A stretch of 64,000 nt of DNA, from contig NZ_JAOTPL010000018.1 in the NCBI RefSeq assembly GCF_025631005.1, positions 1 to 64,000 of the forward strand. Reading direction: 5' to 3'. The position numbers and the translations under genes were made by a program. Positions 51,938 through 61,606 of the stretch are shown one piece after another. The DNA comes from Haoranjiania flava. Its GTDB lineage: Bacteria > Bacteroidota > Bacteroidia > Chitinophagales > Chitinophagaceae. The notes below the pieces were generated by a model. The model was not told the DNA's origin. It did no database searches and saw only the letters and a list, made by a program, of their open reading frames with translations. The first letter of the stretch is position 1, and the number at the start of each line of letters is the position of its first letter.

Positions 51938-52740
51938 TAATTTCCTGGTTTGTCAGCAGTTTCTTCTTCAGGGTTGCCGTCTTCTATCCTCCTCATTTTT
52001 CTTGCGTCCTGGAAGAAGTCTGATGCGAAGATAAAATCATTGAGCAGTTCATCTTCACTGTAGAAAATTTCCTTGTTATTACCTTCCCACTGTACACGGC
52101 CCTGATGCAGGTATATGATATGATCGCCCATCTCCATCAGGCTGTTCATATCGTGCGTAACCACTACAGTTGTGGTGTGGTATTCTTCGGTGATCTCACG
52201 GATCAGTTTGTCTATCAGCAAAGATGTTTGCGGATCAAGGCCGGAATTAGGCTCATCGCAAAACAAATATTTAGGATTTAATATCAGCGAGCGTGCTATG
52301 CCAACTCTCTTCTTCATTCCGCCACTGATCTCTGCCGGCAGCTTTTTGTGGGCGTCTACCAGGTTTACTTTTTCCAACACATAATCTACTTTTTCCTGTT
52401 TCTCTGCTTTGGAAAGATCGGAAAACATGTCGAGCGGGAAGCGTACATTCTGCTCCACTGTCATAGAATCAAAAAGAGCAGACCCCTGGAACAGCATGCC
52501 AATGGACTGCCGGAGCTCCGCACGTTCTTTGGTGTTCATCTTTACCATGTCTTCTCCCTCGTAGAGAATCTCTCCTTCTTCGGGTGTAAATAACCCCACA
52601 ATGCACTTGAGCAAAACACTTTTTCCGCTGCCGCTTGTGCCGATGATCAGGTTGCATTTGCCAGGCTCAATGTCCATGCTTACGCCTTTCAACACTTCTT
52701 TATCGTCAAACCTTTTCTTTACATTTTTTAAAGTAATCAT
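51934..52740 (-). CDS. ABC transporter ATP-binding protein, MlaF-like
   Basis: The 268-residue ATPase has Walker A GTSGSGKSVL, Q-loop, signature SGGMKKRVG and Walker B YLFCDEPNSGLD with the switch region VVTHDMNSLM. The DEPNSGLDP and Gly-Met-Lys-Lys signature, with a C-terminal tail, fit MlaF-type ATPases that move phospholipids between membranes. No MlaE permease or MlaD-like protein is adjacent; lysA lies 24 bases upstream on the same strand, so this gene may be read with lysA. Confidence 0.88.
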   Translation of the reverse strand: MITLKNVKKRFDDKEVLKGVSMDIEPGKCNLIIGTSGSGKSVLLKCIVGLFTPEEGEILYEGEDMVKMNTKERAELRQSIGMLFQGSALFDSMTVEQNVRFPLDMFSDLSKAEKQEKVDYVLEKVNLVDAHKKLPAEISGGMKKRVGIARSLILNPKYLFCDEPNSGLDPQTSLLIDKLIREITEEYHTTTVVVTHDMNSLMEMGDHIIYLHQGRVQWEGNNKEIFYSEDELLNDFIFASDFFQDARKMRRIEDGNPEEETADKPGNY

Positions 52741-52764
52741 GAGTGTATGATTAATAGTTTTAAA

Positions 52765-53970
52765 TTACAGCACCTCAACCTGGTTTTTCAGCAGATCCTC
52801 AAAAGTATCTCTCTTCCTGATCAGTAATTTTTTATCATCGAGCAACAGCACCTCCGCCGGCTTCAACCGCGAATTGAAGTTGCTGCTCATTTCAAAGCCA
52901 TATGCACCTGCATTTCTGAATACAAGAAAATCGCTCTCGCGCACTTCAGCAATTTTCCTGTCCCAGGCAAAGGTATCTGTTTCGCAAATATTTCCAACCA
53001 CCGTATAGATCCTGTCGGCTCCGTGGGGGTTGGAAAGGTTTTCAATTTTGTGATAAGCCTCGTAAAACATAGGGCGTATGAGGTGATTAAAGCCCGAATT
53101 CACACCGACGAAAACGGTGGCTGTGGTATGCTTTATCACATTGGCTTTTACTATAAAATCGCCCGATTCGCTCACCAGGTATTTACCGGGTTCAAACCAC
53201 ACATCAGGTTTTTTGCCCGTTTCCTGCTCGTATTTATCAAACGTTTCGGCAATTCTTTCCCCCAATGTCTTTACATCGGTTTCCATATCTGTTTCCTGGT
53301 AAGGCACTTTAAAGCCGCTGCCCAGGTCTATAAATTCTATGTCAGGAAAACGTGTAGCCACATCCAGCATTACATCCAGGCCTGTAAGAAACACACCGAT
53401 GTCTTTGATCTCGCTGCCTGTATGCATGTGCAGGCCATTGACGTGCAATCCTGTGGACTTTACTATTCTTTCTATATGCCGCAACTGGTGTATGGAAATG
53501 CCAAATTTACTGTCTATGTGGCCTGTGGAGATTTTGTAGTTGCCGCCCGCCATGATGTGCGGATTGAGGCGGATACAAACAGGATATGAGTTGCCAAACC
53601 TGTTGCCAAACCTTTCCAGGATGGAAATATTGTCAATGTTGATGTGCACATTTAGCTCCTTGCCTTCCACGATCTCTTCAAAATCCACACAGTTGGGTGT
53701 GAACATGATCTGTTCGGGAGCAAAGCCGGCCTTCAATCCTAATTTCACTTCCTGTATGCTTACACAGTCCAGGTTGGCGCCCAGGCTGTGCATGTACTTA
53801 AGAATATTAATGTTGGTAAGTGATTTACACGCGTAAAAAAACTTTGCATTGGTATGTTCAAAAGCCGTAGTGAGCTTGTTGTACTGTTCTTTGATCTTAT
53901 TTGCATCGTACACATACACAGGTGTACCAAACTCTTTTGCTACCGCAATTAACTCCTCGTTCGCTGCCAT
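52765..53970 (-). CDS. lysA: Diaminopimelate decarboxylase
   Basis: The 401-residue PLP enzyme makes lysine from meso-diaminopimelate. Seen: the PLP-Lys motif FFYACKSLTN, GLHMHTGSEI, DLGSGFKVPY (phosphate-binding Gly loop), GKYLVSESG and the C-terminal GNICETDTFAWDR and GAYGFEMSSNFN. It heads a possible two-gene unit with the MlaF-like gene and has a terminator 215 bases upstream from the neighbouring gene. Confidence 0.95.
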   Translation of the reverse strand: MAANEELIAVAKEFGTPVYVYDANKIKEQYNKLTTAFEHTNAKFFYACKSLTNINILKYMHSLGANLDCVSIQEVKLGLKAGFAPEQIMFTPNCVDFEEIVEGKELNVHINIDNISILERFGNRFGNSYPVCIRLNPHIMAGGNYKISTGHIDSKFGISIHQLRHIERIVKSTGLHVNGLHMHTGSEIKDIGVFLTGLDVMLDVATRFPDIEFIDLGSGFKVPYQETDMETDVKTLGERIAETFDKYEQETGKKPDVWFEPGKYLVSESGDFIVKANVIKHTTATVFVGVNSGFNHLIRPMFYEAYHKIENLSNPHGADRIYTVVGNICETDTFAWDRKIAEVRESDFLVFRNAGAYGFEMSSNFNSRLKPAEVLLLDDKKLLIRKRDTFEDLLKNQVEVL

Positions 53971-54183
53971 TTATTTGATAATTAAATTTATGATTAGCGA
54001 AAATAAGGAATGTGGCCGAAAAATTACTAATTAGTAGCGCCGCGATTTTTCAGATTACTTTCTTCAGATGCAAGCCTGGCTCTTATAAATCAATGTTATG
54101 AATTGGCTGACGAAATTTTTATAGGAAATAATGCTCATTCCGCAACACTTTTAACTGTAAAAATTATAACATATTTAGTATAA

Positions 54184-54219
54184 AAAGAGGCTATCTCAAA
54201 AGTCTGAGATAGCCTCTTT
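54184..54219. terminator. Strong 13-bp stem terminator
   Basis: AGAGGCTATCTCA at 54186-54198 and TGAGATAGCCTCT at 54205-54217 pair perfectly around a 6-base loop, with A-run and T-run flanks. On the minus strand it terminates the outer-membrane protein gene whose stop is at 54312. The rest of the 341-base gap to lysA (53971-54311) shows no other gene. Confidence 0.92.
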
Positions 54220-54311
54220 ATTAGGGGATTAAGAAAGTTTTGTTTAAGAGATGCTCAATAGTTTATTTTTTACTTTGATATTCTCTTAACAATATTACGC
54301 ATATATCTTTT

Positions 54312-54893
54312 CTACAATATTCTGTATCCTAAACCAATCTGCAGGGTTTGCGAAGTCCATTTTTCTTTATCGCTGACGTCGTTTATATTTTGTAAACCTA
54401 CGTTGTACCTTCCGTACACATTAAAGTTTCTCAGGTTGATCTGCGCACCCAGCACACCGCTAAGGTCCCCGGATTTAAATGCACTTTTAACATTTGTACC
54501 TGTAGTCGCATTTTCATTAATCAAAATTCCGAACTGCGGGCCTACATGCAGCGTTACCAGGTTATTGACATTGTAACGCAACAATACCGGTATGTACATA
54601 TAGTCAAGCTTGGCCTTGGTATCAGGTTTTAAATTATCGTAAGTAACATCAGATGTTGCAGTACGGGTTTGCGTCTGGCTGTAAAGCAACTCCGGCTGTA
54701 TGCCTATTTTTTCAGTGAAGTCGTAGTGGCCAAAAGCGCCTACATGGTATGAAAGATTAAACCCGTCTTTAAAAGCCTGGCCTGAAATTTTCCCCATGTT
54801 CAGACCAGCCTTTACTCCCAGCCCAAAATTCTGTGCAAATAAAAATGTGGATGTAAGCATTAGCACACACACACTCAATAGATATTTTTTCAT
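54312..54893 (-). CDS. Outer-membrane beta-barrel protein (PorT/OmpW-like)
   Basis: The 193-residue protein has a signal peptide (about 1-20, ending FAQ), GVKAGLNMGKISGQAFKDGF and repeated strands PELLYSQTQTR, YMYIPVLLRYN, GPQFGILIN and a terminal QTLQIGLGYRIL. This is the outer-membrane protein beta-barrel family frequent in Bacteroidota. TACATTTG at 54953-54946 is a likely -7 box about 50 bases before the ATG. Role unknown. Confidence 0.85.
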   Translation of the reverse strand: MKKYLLSVCVLMLTSTFLFAQNFGLGVKAGLNMGKISGQAFKDGFNLSYHVGAFGHYDFTEKIGIQPELLYSQTQTRTATSDVTYDNLKPDTKAKLDYMYIPVLLRYNVNNLVTLHVGPQFGILINENATTGTNVKSAFKSGDLSGVLGAQINLRNFNVYGRYNVGLQNINDVSDKEKWTSQTLQIGLGYRIL

Positions 54894-55028
54894 AAATTAA
54901 TTATTTAGTTAAAAATTAATACAACAGTACGAATGAAAATCACGTCAAATGTAATGCCAAGGTATAAATAAAATAATATTTACATTATCAAATATCTTCT
55001 TTTCTTTGCAGAACTAAATACGACAAAT

Positions 55029-55925
55029 TTGAAAGCTGCGCTAATAAGATTAAACATAGCTGTTTTTTTATGGGGTTTTACAGGAGTGCTGGGCAAAGAA
55101 ATTTCGCTTAATCCGGGCTGGCTGACCTGGTGGCGCATGCTGATAACGGTTGTAACGTTGTGGGTATTGTTTGGTTTCCAGAACCGCATTCAAAAAATAT
55201 CAGGCAAGGACTTTATCAGGATCGGGTTTGTAGGTTTTGTGCTGGCACTGCACTGGCTGTGTTTTTATGGAAGCATTAAAATAGCTAATGTGTCCATTGC
55301 GCTCACCTGCCTCTCAACGTCTGCGCTGGCATCTGCATTGCTTGAACCGTTGTTTTTTAAAAGAAAAATAAACAGCAGGGAAATTCTGCTGGGGTTGCTT
55401 ACACTTTTGGGCGTAGGCATTGTGTACTACACCAACCTGCATTTTTCCGCAGGTATCTATATCGGGCTGCTGGCAATGGTTTTAACGGTACTGACCTCCA
55501 TTCTCAACAAGAAACTGGTAAATGATTACCGGTCAGACACCATTACTATTTACCAGCTCACCGGTGGTTTTTTATGCTTGTCTGTACTGATGCCGCTGTA
55601 TGAGTATATCTTCCCTGCACAAAATCATATTCCCATAAAGCTCGACTGGCTGTGGCTTGCCGTACTGGCGTGGGTATGTACTATTCTTACTTATTTTTTG
55701 TACGTGTCTGCCCTGAGGAAGTTAATGCCCTTTACCATGAACCTGACACTGACGCTTGAGCCTGTGTACGGCATTGTCCTGGCGTTTATTTTATTTCATG
55801 AAAATAAAACATTATCGCCTTATTTTTACATAGGGTTATTGCTGATCATGGTTGCCGTATTCGTCCAGACCAGAAGCCTGGTGAAGGAAAACAAAACTCA
55901 ATCCGGCAATCTTTCCAGTACGTAA
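55029..55925 (+). CDS. EamA-family (DMT) transporter
   Basis: The 298-residue protein has ten membrane helices in two EamA repeats (about 6-140 and 150-285). The opening AALIRLNIAVFLWGFTGVLGK is typical. The start is TTG at 55029: no ATG lies upstream of the first helix, and the next in-frame ATG would remove it. Substrate unknown. Its last 28 bases overlap the YkgJ-like gene on the other strand. Confidence 0.85.
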   Translation: MKAALIRLNIAVFLWGFTGVLGKEISLNPGWLTWWRMLITVVTLWVLFGFQNRIQKISGKDFIRIGFVGFVLALHWLCFYGSIKIANVSIALTCLSTSALASALLEPLFFKRKINSREILLGLLTLLGVGIVYYTNLHFSAGIYIGLLAMVLTVLTSILNKKLVNDYRSDTITIYQLTGGFLCLSVLMPLYEYIFPAQNHIPIKLDWLWLAVLAWVCTILTYFLYVSALRKLMPFTMNLTLTLEPVYGIVLAFILFHENKTLSPYFYIGLLLIMVAVFVQTRSLVKENKTQSGNLSST

Positions 55926-56362
55926 AATACAATGGGGCAAAATTCTGCATTCTTCAATGTGATCTTCTTTCTTTTGATGAGCACATCTTCATTGGTGTAA
56001 GGAAAACGTGCACAGTCGGAAGGGCGCACATCGTAAATAGAGCAGCAGTTGTCGCTACCCAGGAAGGGGCACGGCGCTGACTTAACCACGTAATCGCCAT
56101 CCTGGTCCAGGTTTAAATAGGTATCTATAAAAACACTTTCACGCAGGCGAAGGTGTTTGCTTATTCTTTTAATGTCAGGCGTTTTAAACCGCGGGGAATA
56201 ATTTTTACAGCAGGCCGCGCATTCGAGGCAGTCTATTTTAGAAAAAGCTTCGTTATGGAGTGCAGGCAAAAGTTTCAGCGCTTTGTTTCTATCGGCACGC
56301 TCCAGCCTGCGCACATATTTCTTTTTACTTTCCAATGATTTTTTCTGCCAGTTCTTATCCAT
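55898..56362 (-). CDS. YkgJ-type cysteine-cluster protein
   Basis: The 154-residue protein has the Cys pattern DCLECAACCKNYSPRF, then CPFLGSDNCCSIYDVRPSDCARFPY and a late CPIV, as in YkgJ/FliB-like CxxCxxCC proteins that probably bind Zn or a Fe-S cluster. ATG at 56362 is preferred. Function unknown. It is convergent with, and overlaps, the EamA gene by 28 bases. Confidence 0.88.
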   Translation of the reverse strand: MDKNWQKKSLESKKKYVRRLERADRNKALKLLPALHNEAFSKIDCLECAACCKNYSPRFKTPDIKRISKHLRLRESVFIDTYLNLDQDGDYVVKSAPCPFLGSDNCCSIYDVRPSDCARFPYTNEDVLIKRKKITLKNAEFCPIVFYVLERLPD

Positions 56363-56490
56363 CGCACGTTGTTGTAGCTGCAAAAATAAATTTCTTATTT
56401 ATTAAAATAGTATAATCGGTACATTTGAAATGTAAAAAATGGAAGATTTAGAAAGAATTGGTACATTTCTGAAATTAATCAGGCTAAATT

Positions 56491-57138
56491 ATGGGGAATA
56501 TATTCAAACAATGGCTAATTCTTTTATTGATAGTTATTTTACCTGCATGTAACAATGCTGTGAGCAGGCTATACGGTATCCGAAGCTCTAAATTCCTTGA
56601 CGATAACGAGATTGCAGCTCTTGCCAATAAGTTCAAAATCAGCGATGGTATTTATACCTTAGATACAAATTTCATTAGCGCTTTAAACAATTTTGAGTAT
56701 TCAGAACAACTGAAAAACAATCCGGGCCCTCACCCTGTTAAGTACAAATTCAGGCAACCTTTATTAATTGTTGTTTTTAACAATGCTACCGGCAGGCAAT
56801 TAAGCTTTTTAAATAATTGCTATGCACCCGGCTTCCCCAATCTTAAATGGAGAACAAAGAATAACATGCAACATTTTCCAGCCATTGGAGGTACGCCCAC
56901 AGATACATTGGTAAACCTCAATGATATTGTCACATACCTAAAGCCAATACAAGCCGCTACACTGAAAGAAAAGAAATATAGTATGCTCGTATTCTGGAAT
57001 CAGTACCTCGGAAGACAAACCGGGAGATATTTAAATGAGGTGCACAGCTACATCATTAAAAATAAGGTAAAAGACATATCAGACATTTACTACGTAAACA
57101 ATGATAACTTTTTATACGCAATAGAACATAACAGATGA
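56491..57138 (+). CDS. Hypothetical lipoprotein
   Basis: I do not recognise this 215-residue family. A hydrophobic start with LLIVILPAC (Cys about residue 20) suggests a lipoprotein. The rest is mixed alpha/beta with QPLLIVVFNNATGRQLSF and YLKPIQAATLKEKKYSMLVFWNQYLGRQ. Its stop overlaps the next ATG by four bases (ATGA), so it is coupled to the threonine-aldolase gene. No catalytic motif is apparent. Confidence 0.65.
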   Translation: MGNIFKQWLILLLIVILPACNNAVSRLYGIRSSKFLDDNEIAALANKFKISDGIYTLDTNFISALNNFEYSEQLKNNPGPHPVKYKFRQPLLIVVFNNATGRQLSFLNNCYAPGFPNLKWRTKNNMQHFPAIGGTPTDTLVNLNDIVTYLKPIQAATLKEKKYSMLVFWNQYLGRQTGRYLNEVHSYIIKNKVKDISDIYYVNNDNFLYAIEHNR

Positions 57139-58178
57139 CAAATTCCCAACCAATGTACAGTTTTTTATATGATTATAGTGAAGGATGCCATCCCGCCATT
57201 TTAACAGCACTGCATGAAAGCAACCTGGTACAACAACCCGGTTATGGAGATGATGTTTTTTCTGCAGCAGCCAAAGACCTGATTAAAAAAGAGGCAGATG
57301 CTCCTCATGCACATGTTTACTTCGTTGCAGGCGGCACGCAAACCAACCTGGTCGTGATTCATGCAGCTTTGAAATCTTATGAAGCAGTTATCAGCGCAGA
57401 CACCGGGCATATCAATGTAAATGAAACAGGCGCCATAGAAGCTACCGGGCATAAGATCTTAGCCATTCCTTCAGCTGATGGCAAAATCACACCGGCACAG
57501 ATACAGGAAATAGCGGATAATTACCACCATTTTCCGCACGTGGTAAAGCCTGCGATGGTATACATATCCAACGCTACAGAAACGGGCGCTATTTACTCCG
57601 CTGAAGAATTGAAAAATATTTCGCAATGCTGTAGAAAAAACAAGCTGCTGTTGTTCATGGATGGCGCAAGATTAGCCGCAGCCTTATGTTCAGAAGACAA
57701 TGACCTTACTTTAGCAGATATAGCACAGCTTACAGATGTATTTTACATAGGCGGCACCAAAAACGGCGCGCTGCTGGGCGAAGCTGTTGTCATCAACAAT
57801 CCCGCACTACAGGAAGGGTTCAGTTTTCATTTAAAACAAAGAGGTGCGCTGCTGGCAAAGGGGAGGATCCTGGGTATACAGTTCCGGACATTGTTTAGCA
57901 ATCAGCTATTTTATCAGCTGGCAACACATGCCAATGCCTGCGCCAAAGCTATTGCCCAGGCAGCTATTAGCGCAGGCTACAGCTTTCTCACCAAACCACA
58001 GACCAACCAGTTGTTCATTATTTTACCTTATGATACAATAAAGAAACTACAGGAAAAATACGCATTCTATGTCTGGAAGAAAATTGACCAAGACCGGGCA
58101 TGTATCAGAGTTGTGACTTCCTGGGCAACGGATAAAAAAATGGTTGACGCATTTATCAATGACCTTAAAAAATCATGA
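57135..58178 (+). CDS. ltaE: Low-specificity L-threonine aldolase
   Basis: The 347-residue PLP enzyme cleaves L-threonine or allo-threonine to glycine and acetaldehyde. Seen: HPAILTALHESNLVQQPGYGDD, FVAGGTQTNLVVIHAAL, LLLFMDGARLAAAL (Asp and Arg at PLP) and the Schiff-base Lys in YIGGTKNGALLGEA. It overlaps both neighbours by four bases, in a tight three-gene operon with the lipoprotein and a DUF202 gene. Confidence 0.92.
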   Translation: MTNSQPMYSFLYDYSEGCHPAILTALHESNLVQQPGYGDDVFSAAAKDLIKKEADAPHAHVYFVAGGTQTNLVVIHAALKSYEAVISADTGHINVNETGAIEATGHKILAIPSADGKITPAQIQEIADNYHHFPHVVKPAMVYISNATETGAIYSAEELKNISQCCRKNKLLLFMDGARLAAALCSEDNDLTLADIAQLTDVFYIGGTKNGALLGEAVVINNPALQEGFSFHLKQRGALLAKGRILGIQFRTLFSNQLFYQLATHANACAKAIAQAAISAGYSFLTKPQTNQLFIILPYDTIKKLQEKYAFYVWKKIDQDRACIRVVTSWATDKKMVDAFINDLKKS

Positions 58179-58573
58179 CCATGGATGAAGATAAAAATAT
58201 ATCAAAGAAGATTGTACCCAACGACCACCTGGCAAACGAACGCACACTGCTGGCATGGATCAGGACGGGCATTGCCATTATGGCTTTCGGATTTGTGGTT
58301 GTAAAATTTTCTTTTTTCCTGAAGCAACTATCCTATTTGCTCGGCGCTGAAATCAAAGTGTACCGAGGCCACTCGGATGTGGTGGGCATCATCATTGTAG
58401 CAGCTGGTTTACTTTGCATGGTATTTTCCTATATACAGTATAAATACACGGAGAAAAAATTACTGGATAATGCATACAGGCCATCTTCCAAACTCTTGCT
58501 GGCGCTGGTGCTCACACTGGGTATTATCGGTATTTTGCTGATATTCTATCTGATACAAAATGTGCGGATGTAA
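58175..58573 (+). CDS. DUF202/YidH-family membrane protein
   Basis: The 132-residue protein has DHLANERTLLAWIRTGIAIMAFGFVVVKF (the DUF202 signature), an insert KVYRGHSDVVGI and a further two helices. YidH-like proteins are small inner-membrane proteins of unknown role. It overlaps the threonine-aldolase gene by four bases and is followed by purM after 27 bases. Confidence 0.85.
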   Translation: MTMDEDKNISKKIVPNDHLANERTLLAWIRTGIAIMAFGFVVVKFSFFLKQLSYLLGAEIKVYRGHSDVVGIIIVAAGLLCMVFSYIQYKYTEKKLLDNAYRPSSKLLLALVLTLGIIGILLIFYLIQNVRM

Positions 58574-58600
58574 TTGTAAATTATCAATTAAATTTGCAGC

Positions 58601-59773
58601 ATGAGTTTATACAACAGGCGCGGCGTTTCCGCACAGAAAGAAGAAGTACACCAGGCAATCCAGAAACTCGACCAGGGATTATTTCCCAATGCGTTTTGTA
58701 AAATGTACCCTGACTATATCGGCGGAGATGATGCGCATGTAAACATTATGCACGCCGACGGCGCCGGCACCAAAAGCATACTGGCCTACCTCTACTACAA
58801 AGAAACCGGTGATGTAAGCGTTTGGCGCGGTATAGCACAGGACGCTGTTGCCATGAATTTAGACGACCTGCTGTGCGTAGGCATTTACGATAATATACTT
58901 TTTTCTTCTACTATTGACAGGAACAAAACGCTGATAGGCGTAGATATATTGCAGGAAGTGATCCAGGGCACACAGGAATTCTTTGATGAACTGAAAAAAT
59001 ATGGTGTAAATATTCACTACCTCGGCGGAGAGACCGCAGACGTGGGCGATGTGGTACGCACCATTGCTGTAAACGGCACTATGACTGCAAGACAGCATAA
59101 ATCAAAGATCATTACCAATGAAAAAATTTCTGAAAAGAATGTAATTGTAGGCTTTGCCAGCTTCGGCAAGGCGGTGTATGAAAAAGAATACAACAGCGGA
59201 CTGGGCAGCAACGGCCTCACCAGTGCGCGCCACGATGTACTGAGTAAGTACTATGCGGAAAACTACCGGGAAACCTACGAACCTAAACTGTCAGACGATG
59301 TTGTGTACATAGGCACACAACAGCTTACAGATGAAATAGCTATAGAAGATTTTGGCAAAATAGATACCGGCAAACTCCTGCTCTCTCCTACCCGCACCTA
59401 TGCACCTTTAATGAAACGGTTACTGGAAGATCATTTCAACGATATCTACGGTGTAATACATTGCAGCGGCGGCGGACAAACCAAGTGTATGAAATATTTG
59501 CCGAAAGCACTGAGAGTAGTTAAAGACAATCTCTTTGATGCTCCTCCTATCTTTAATCTCATACAAAAGAATTCAGGTGCAGACAACCGCGAAATGTACC
59601 AGGTTTTCAATATGGGCCACCGGCTTGAGATCTTCACACATGAGTCTGCTGCAGGCAGTATGATAGCTGCTGCTTACGACCTGGGTATTGAAGCACGTGT
59701 GATCGGGTACACGGAAGCATCTGAGCAAAAAGAATTACTGATCAAAACTAAGGATGAAGAAATTCATTATTGA
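58601..59773 (+). CDS. purM: Phosphoribosylformylglycinamidine cyclo-ligase (AIR synthetase)
   Basis: The 390-residue ATP-dependent enzyme acts in purine synthesis. Seen: MHADGAGTKSILAY, AVAMNLDDLLCVG (the ATP/substrate region), YLGGETADVGD and GVIHCSGGGQTKCMKYL. It is about 40 residues longer than many PurM proteins, as in Bacteroidota. ATG at 58601 has typical AT-rich leader. It follows the DUF202 gene, with which it may be read. Confidence 0.92.
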   Translation: MSLYNRRGVSAQKEEVHQAIQKLDQGLFPNAFCKMYPDYIGGDDAHVNIMHADGAGTKSILAYLYYKETGDVSVWRGIAQDAVAMNLDDLLCVGIYDNILFSSTIDRNKTLIGVDILQEVIQGTQEFFDELKKYGVNIHYLGGETADVGDVVRTIAVNGTMTARQHKSKIITNEKISEKNVIVGFASFGKAVYEKEYNSGLGSNGLTSARHDVLSKYYAENYRETYEPKLSDDVVYIGTQQLTDEIAIEDFGKIDTGKLLLSPTRTYAPLMKRLLEDHFNDIYGVIHCSGGGQTKCMKYLPKALRVVKDNLFDAPPIFNLIQKNSGADNREMYQVFNMGHRLEIFTHESAAGSMIAAAYDLGIEARVIGYTEASEQKELLIKTKDEEIHY

Positions 59774-59844
59774 GGTTGTAGTGAGCTGGCTACCAATTGT
59801 GGCTGATGCTTAGAAGCAGTTGCCTGACCTGTACATGCTTTAGT

Positions 59845-60810
59845 CTACGATGATGCGGCTGATCTGTGGTTAAAAATTTTCTGTGAAATTTGTTTATCTG
59901 CTGCTAATTGTTCCTTGAGTGCCTCAAGCCCTGAAAATTTTTGTTCGTGACGTATAAAACTGATTACTTCTACATGCACTGTGCTTCCGTAAATATTTTC
60001 ATCAAAATCAAATATGTTCACCTCAATTACCCTGTTAATTCCGTCGACGGTAGGCCTAACGCCAATATTCATCATGCCTGTACAGCTGCTGAATTTCATT
60101 GAGCCATCAGCGTTGTGCACGCTTGCTCTTACAGCATATACCCCGTTGGAAGGAATCAGCTTTTCAGGATTTTCTATGGAGAGATTTGCCGTGGGATAGC
60201 CAATTGTTCTGCCAAGCTGGTTACCTTTTACTACCTTACCTTCAAAAAAATACGGGTAGCCCAGCAATTCATTCGCAATGGCTATATCGCCGCACAATAC
60301 GGCATTCCTGATCTTAGTGGAACTTACTGTAACATGATGTACCACCTCTGCTTTGATTTCCCTTACATCAAAGCCTAATTCCCTGCCCGCTTCTTGAAGC
60401 ATCAGGTAATTCCCCTGCCTGCCTTTACCAAACCGATGATCGTAACCGATGATGATACAGGAAGGATGAATTTTTTCGAACAAAAAATCTTTTACATATT
60501 CCCGGGCTGTCTGCCCTGCAAATTTTTCATTAAAATCAACAACGATCAAATGATCAATGCCAGCATCTTCCAGCAGTTTTATTTTTTCCTGAAGCGTAGT
60601 AATGACGGGCACTGCAATGTGGTGTTGTAAAAAATTCCTCGGGTGTGGGTAAAATGTAATGATCACCGTTTCTCCGTTCCGCTCCTCTGCTTCTGTTTTT
60701 AATTGCTCAATGATCTTGCGGTGCCCCAGGTGCACACCATCAAAAGTGCCGATAGTAACAACAGCGTTTTTAAAAACCGGCAACGCTTCTATATCGTAAA
60801 AAACATTCAT
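59845..60810 (-). CDS. ribF: Bifunctional riboflavin kinase/FAD synthetase
   Basis: The 321-residue enzyme turns riboflavin into FMN and FAD. The N-terminal FAD synthetase has TIGTFDGVHLGHRKII (nucleotide motif), IIGYDHRFGKGRQGN and VSSTKIRNAV; the C-terminal kinase has GNQLGRTIGYPTANL and GVYAVRAS, with GMMNIGVRPTV. ATG at 60810 is chosen; the longer frame upstream is not typical of the family. With ribD it covers two ends of the flavin route. Convergent with purM. Confidence 0.94.
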   Translation of the reverse strand: MNVFYDIEALPVFKNAVVTIGTFDGVHLGHRKIIEQLKTEAEERNGETVIITFYPHPRNFLQHHIAVPVITTLQEKIKLLEDAGIDHLIVVDFNEKFAGQTAREYVKDFLFEKIHPSCIIIGYDHRFGKGRQGNYLMLQEAGRELGFDVREIKAEVVHHVTVSSTKIRNAVLCGDIAIANELLGYPYFFEGKVVKGNQLGRTIGYPTANLSIENPEKLIPSNGVYAVRASVHNADGSMKFSSCTGMMNIGVRPTVDGINRVIEVNIFDFDENIYGSTVHVEVISFIRHEQKFSGLEALKEQLAADKQISQKIFNHRSAASS

Positions 60811-60906
60811 GGTTACAAATATAACTAAGATATACCCAAAATATGTGTCGCCTGCCAAAAGGTTTGAGAAAGCTGACCTGCAATAGCTGATGCATGAAAT
60901 CAGCAT

Positions 60907-60931
60907 AAAAAAACTGCCGCAAAAACGGCAG
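60907..60931 (-). terminator. Terminator of the dapB-FAD oxidase-barrel run
   Basis: CTGCCG at 60914-60919 and CGGCAG at 60926-60931 form a stem; on the minus strand seven T follow. It lies 23 bases past the stop of the small barrel gene. Confidence 0.85.
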
Positions 60932-60953
60932 CACTGAAGACTATAGAAATTAT

Positions 60954-61586
60954 CTAAAAATTAATGCCGGTGCTGAATACAGGCTTCACCCTGCCGTGGT
61001 TGTCCCTGTAGGGTGAGTAGGGATCTTGCAGCAGATCTACACCCACGGAGAAATAAAATCCTACCCTGCCGCCCATGCGTTGGGCATAGCCGAGCGAGGC
61101 AATGAGGCTCTGATAGTCGTAGTTGAATTTTATTTTTTGTCCGCCGGAAATAATATTGCCATTTACCCAGGCCTGTTCAAACTGCAATTGGGCAAACACG
61201 TTGTTGATAGGGAAAGCTCTTATAAAAGGCATTATTCCAAAGTTGAATGCCCGGCTCTTATAATCCGTTTGATTGCCATTCCAGTCGCGCGGCTTGCTGC
61301 TGTTGTATATCAGGTTCAGCCCCAGGCCTGCATCTACATAGTCGTTGAGCTTGTAACCTGCTAACGGTGAAAGCCCGAAAGCAGAACCGTAGCTGCTAAA
61401 GCCGGCAACAAGACCGCCGCCAAAAAACCAGGGGGTTTGTCTCATCCCTTGAGCATCAAGCTCATCGCGCTCTTTCGCTGCCATCACTGCACGGTGGTTG
61501 CCGTCAACAGCCGTATCGTACTGCCACTGCGCAAAACCTGAATAGCCGATCATTGTAATTAATAAAATGAAGATTATTCTTTGCAT
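60954..61586 (-). CDS. Outer-membrane protein of unknown function
   Basis: The 210-residue protein has a signal peptide (MQRIIFILLITMIGYSGFAQ) and many alternating strands with Gly and aromatic residues (WFFGGGLVAGFSSYGSAFGLSPLAGYKLNDYVDAG, YRDNHGRVKPVFSTGINF). It looks like a small barrel protein. It starts 20 bases after the FAD oxidase gene, so it is probably the third gene of the dapB operon. Role unknown. Confidence 0.8.
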   Translation of the reverse strand: MQRIIFILLITMIGYSGFAQWQYDTAVDGNHRAVMAAKERDELDAQGMRQTPWFFGGGLVAGFSSYGSAFGLSPLAGYKLNDYVDAGLGLNLIYNSSKPRDWNGNQTDYKSRAFNFGIMPFIRAFPINNVFAQLQFEQAWVNGNIISGGQKIKFNYDYQSLIASLGYAQRMGGRVGFYFSVGVDLLQDPYSPYRDNHGRVKPVFSTGINF

Positions 61587-61606
61587 GTGTGTTGGTTTTA
61601 GGTTGA

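Noticed and set aside
59774..59844. Possible hairpin between purM and ribF.
   Set aside because: Only short, weak pairing around AGCTGGCTACC was found, with no T run.
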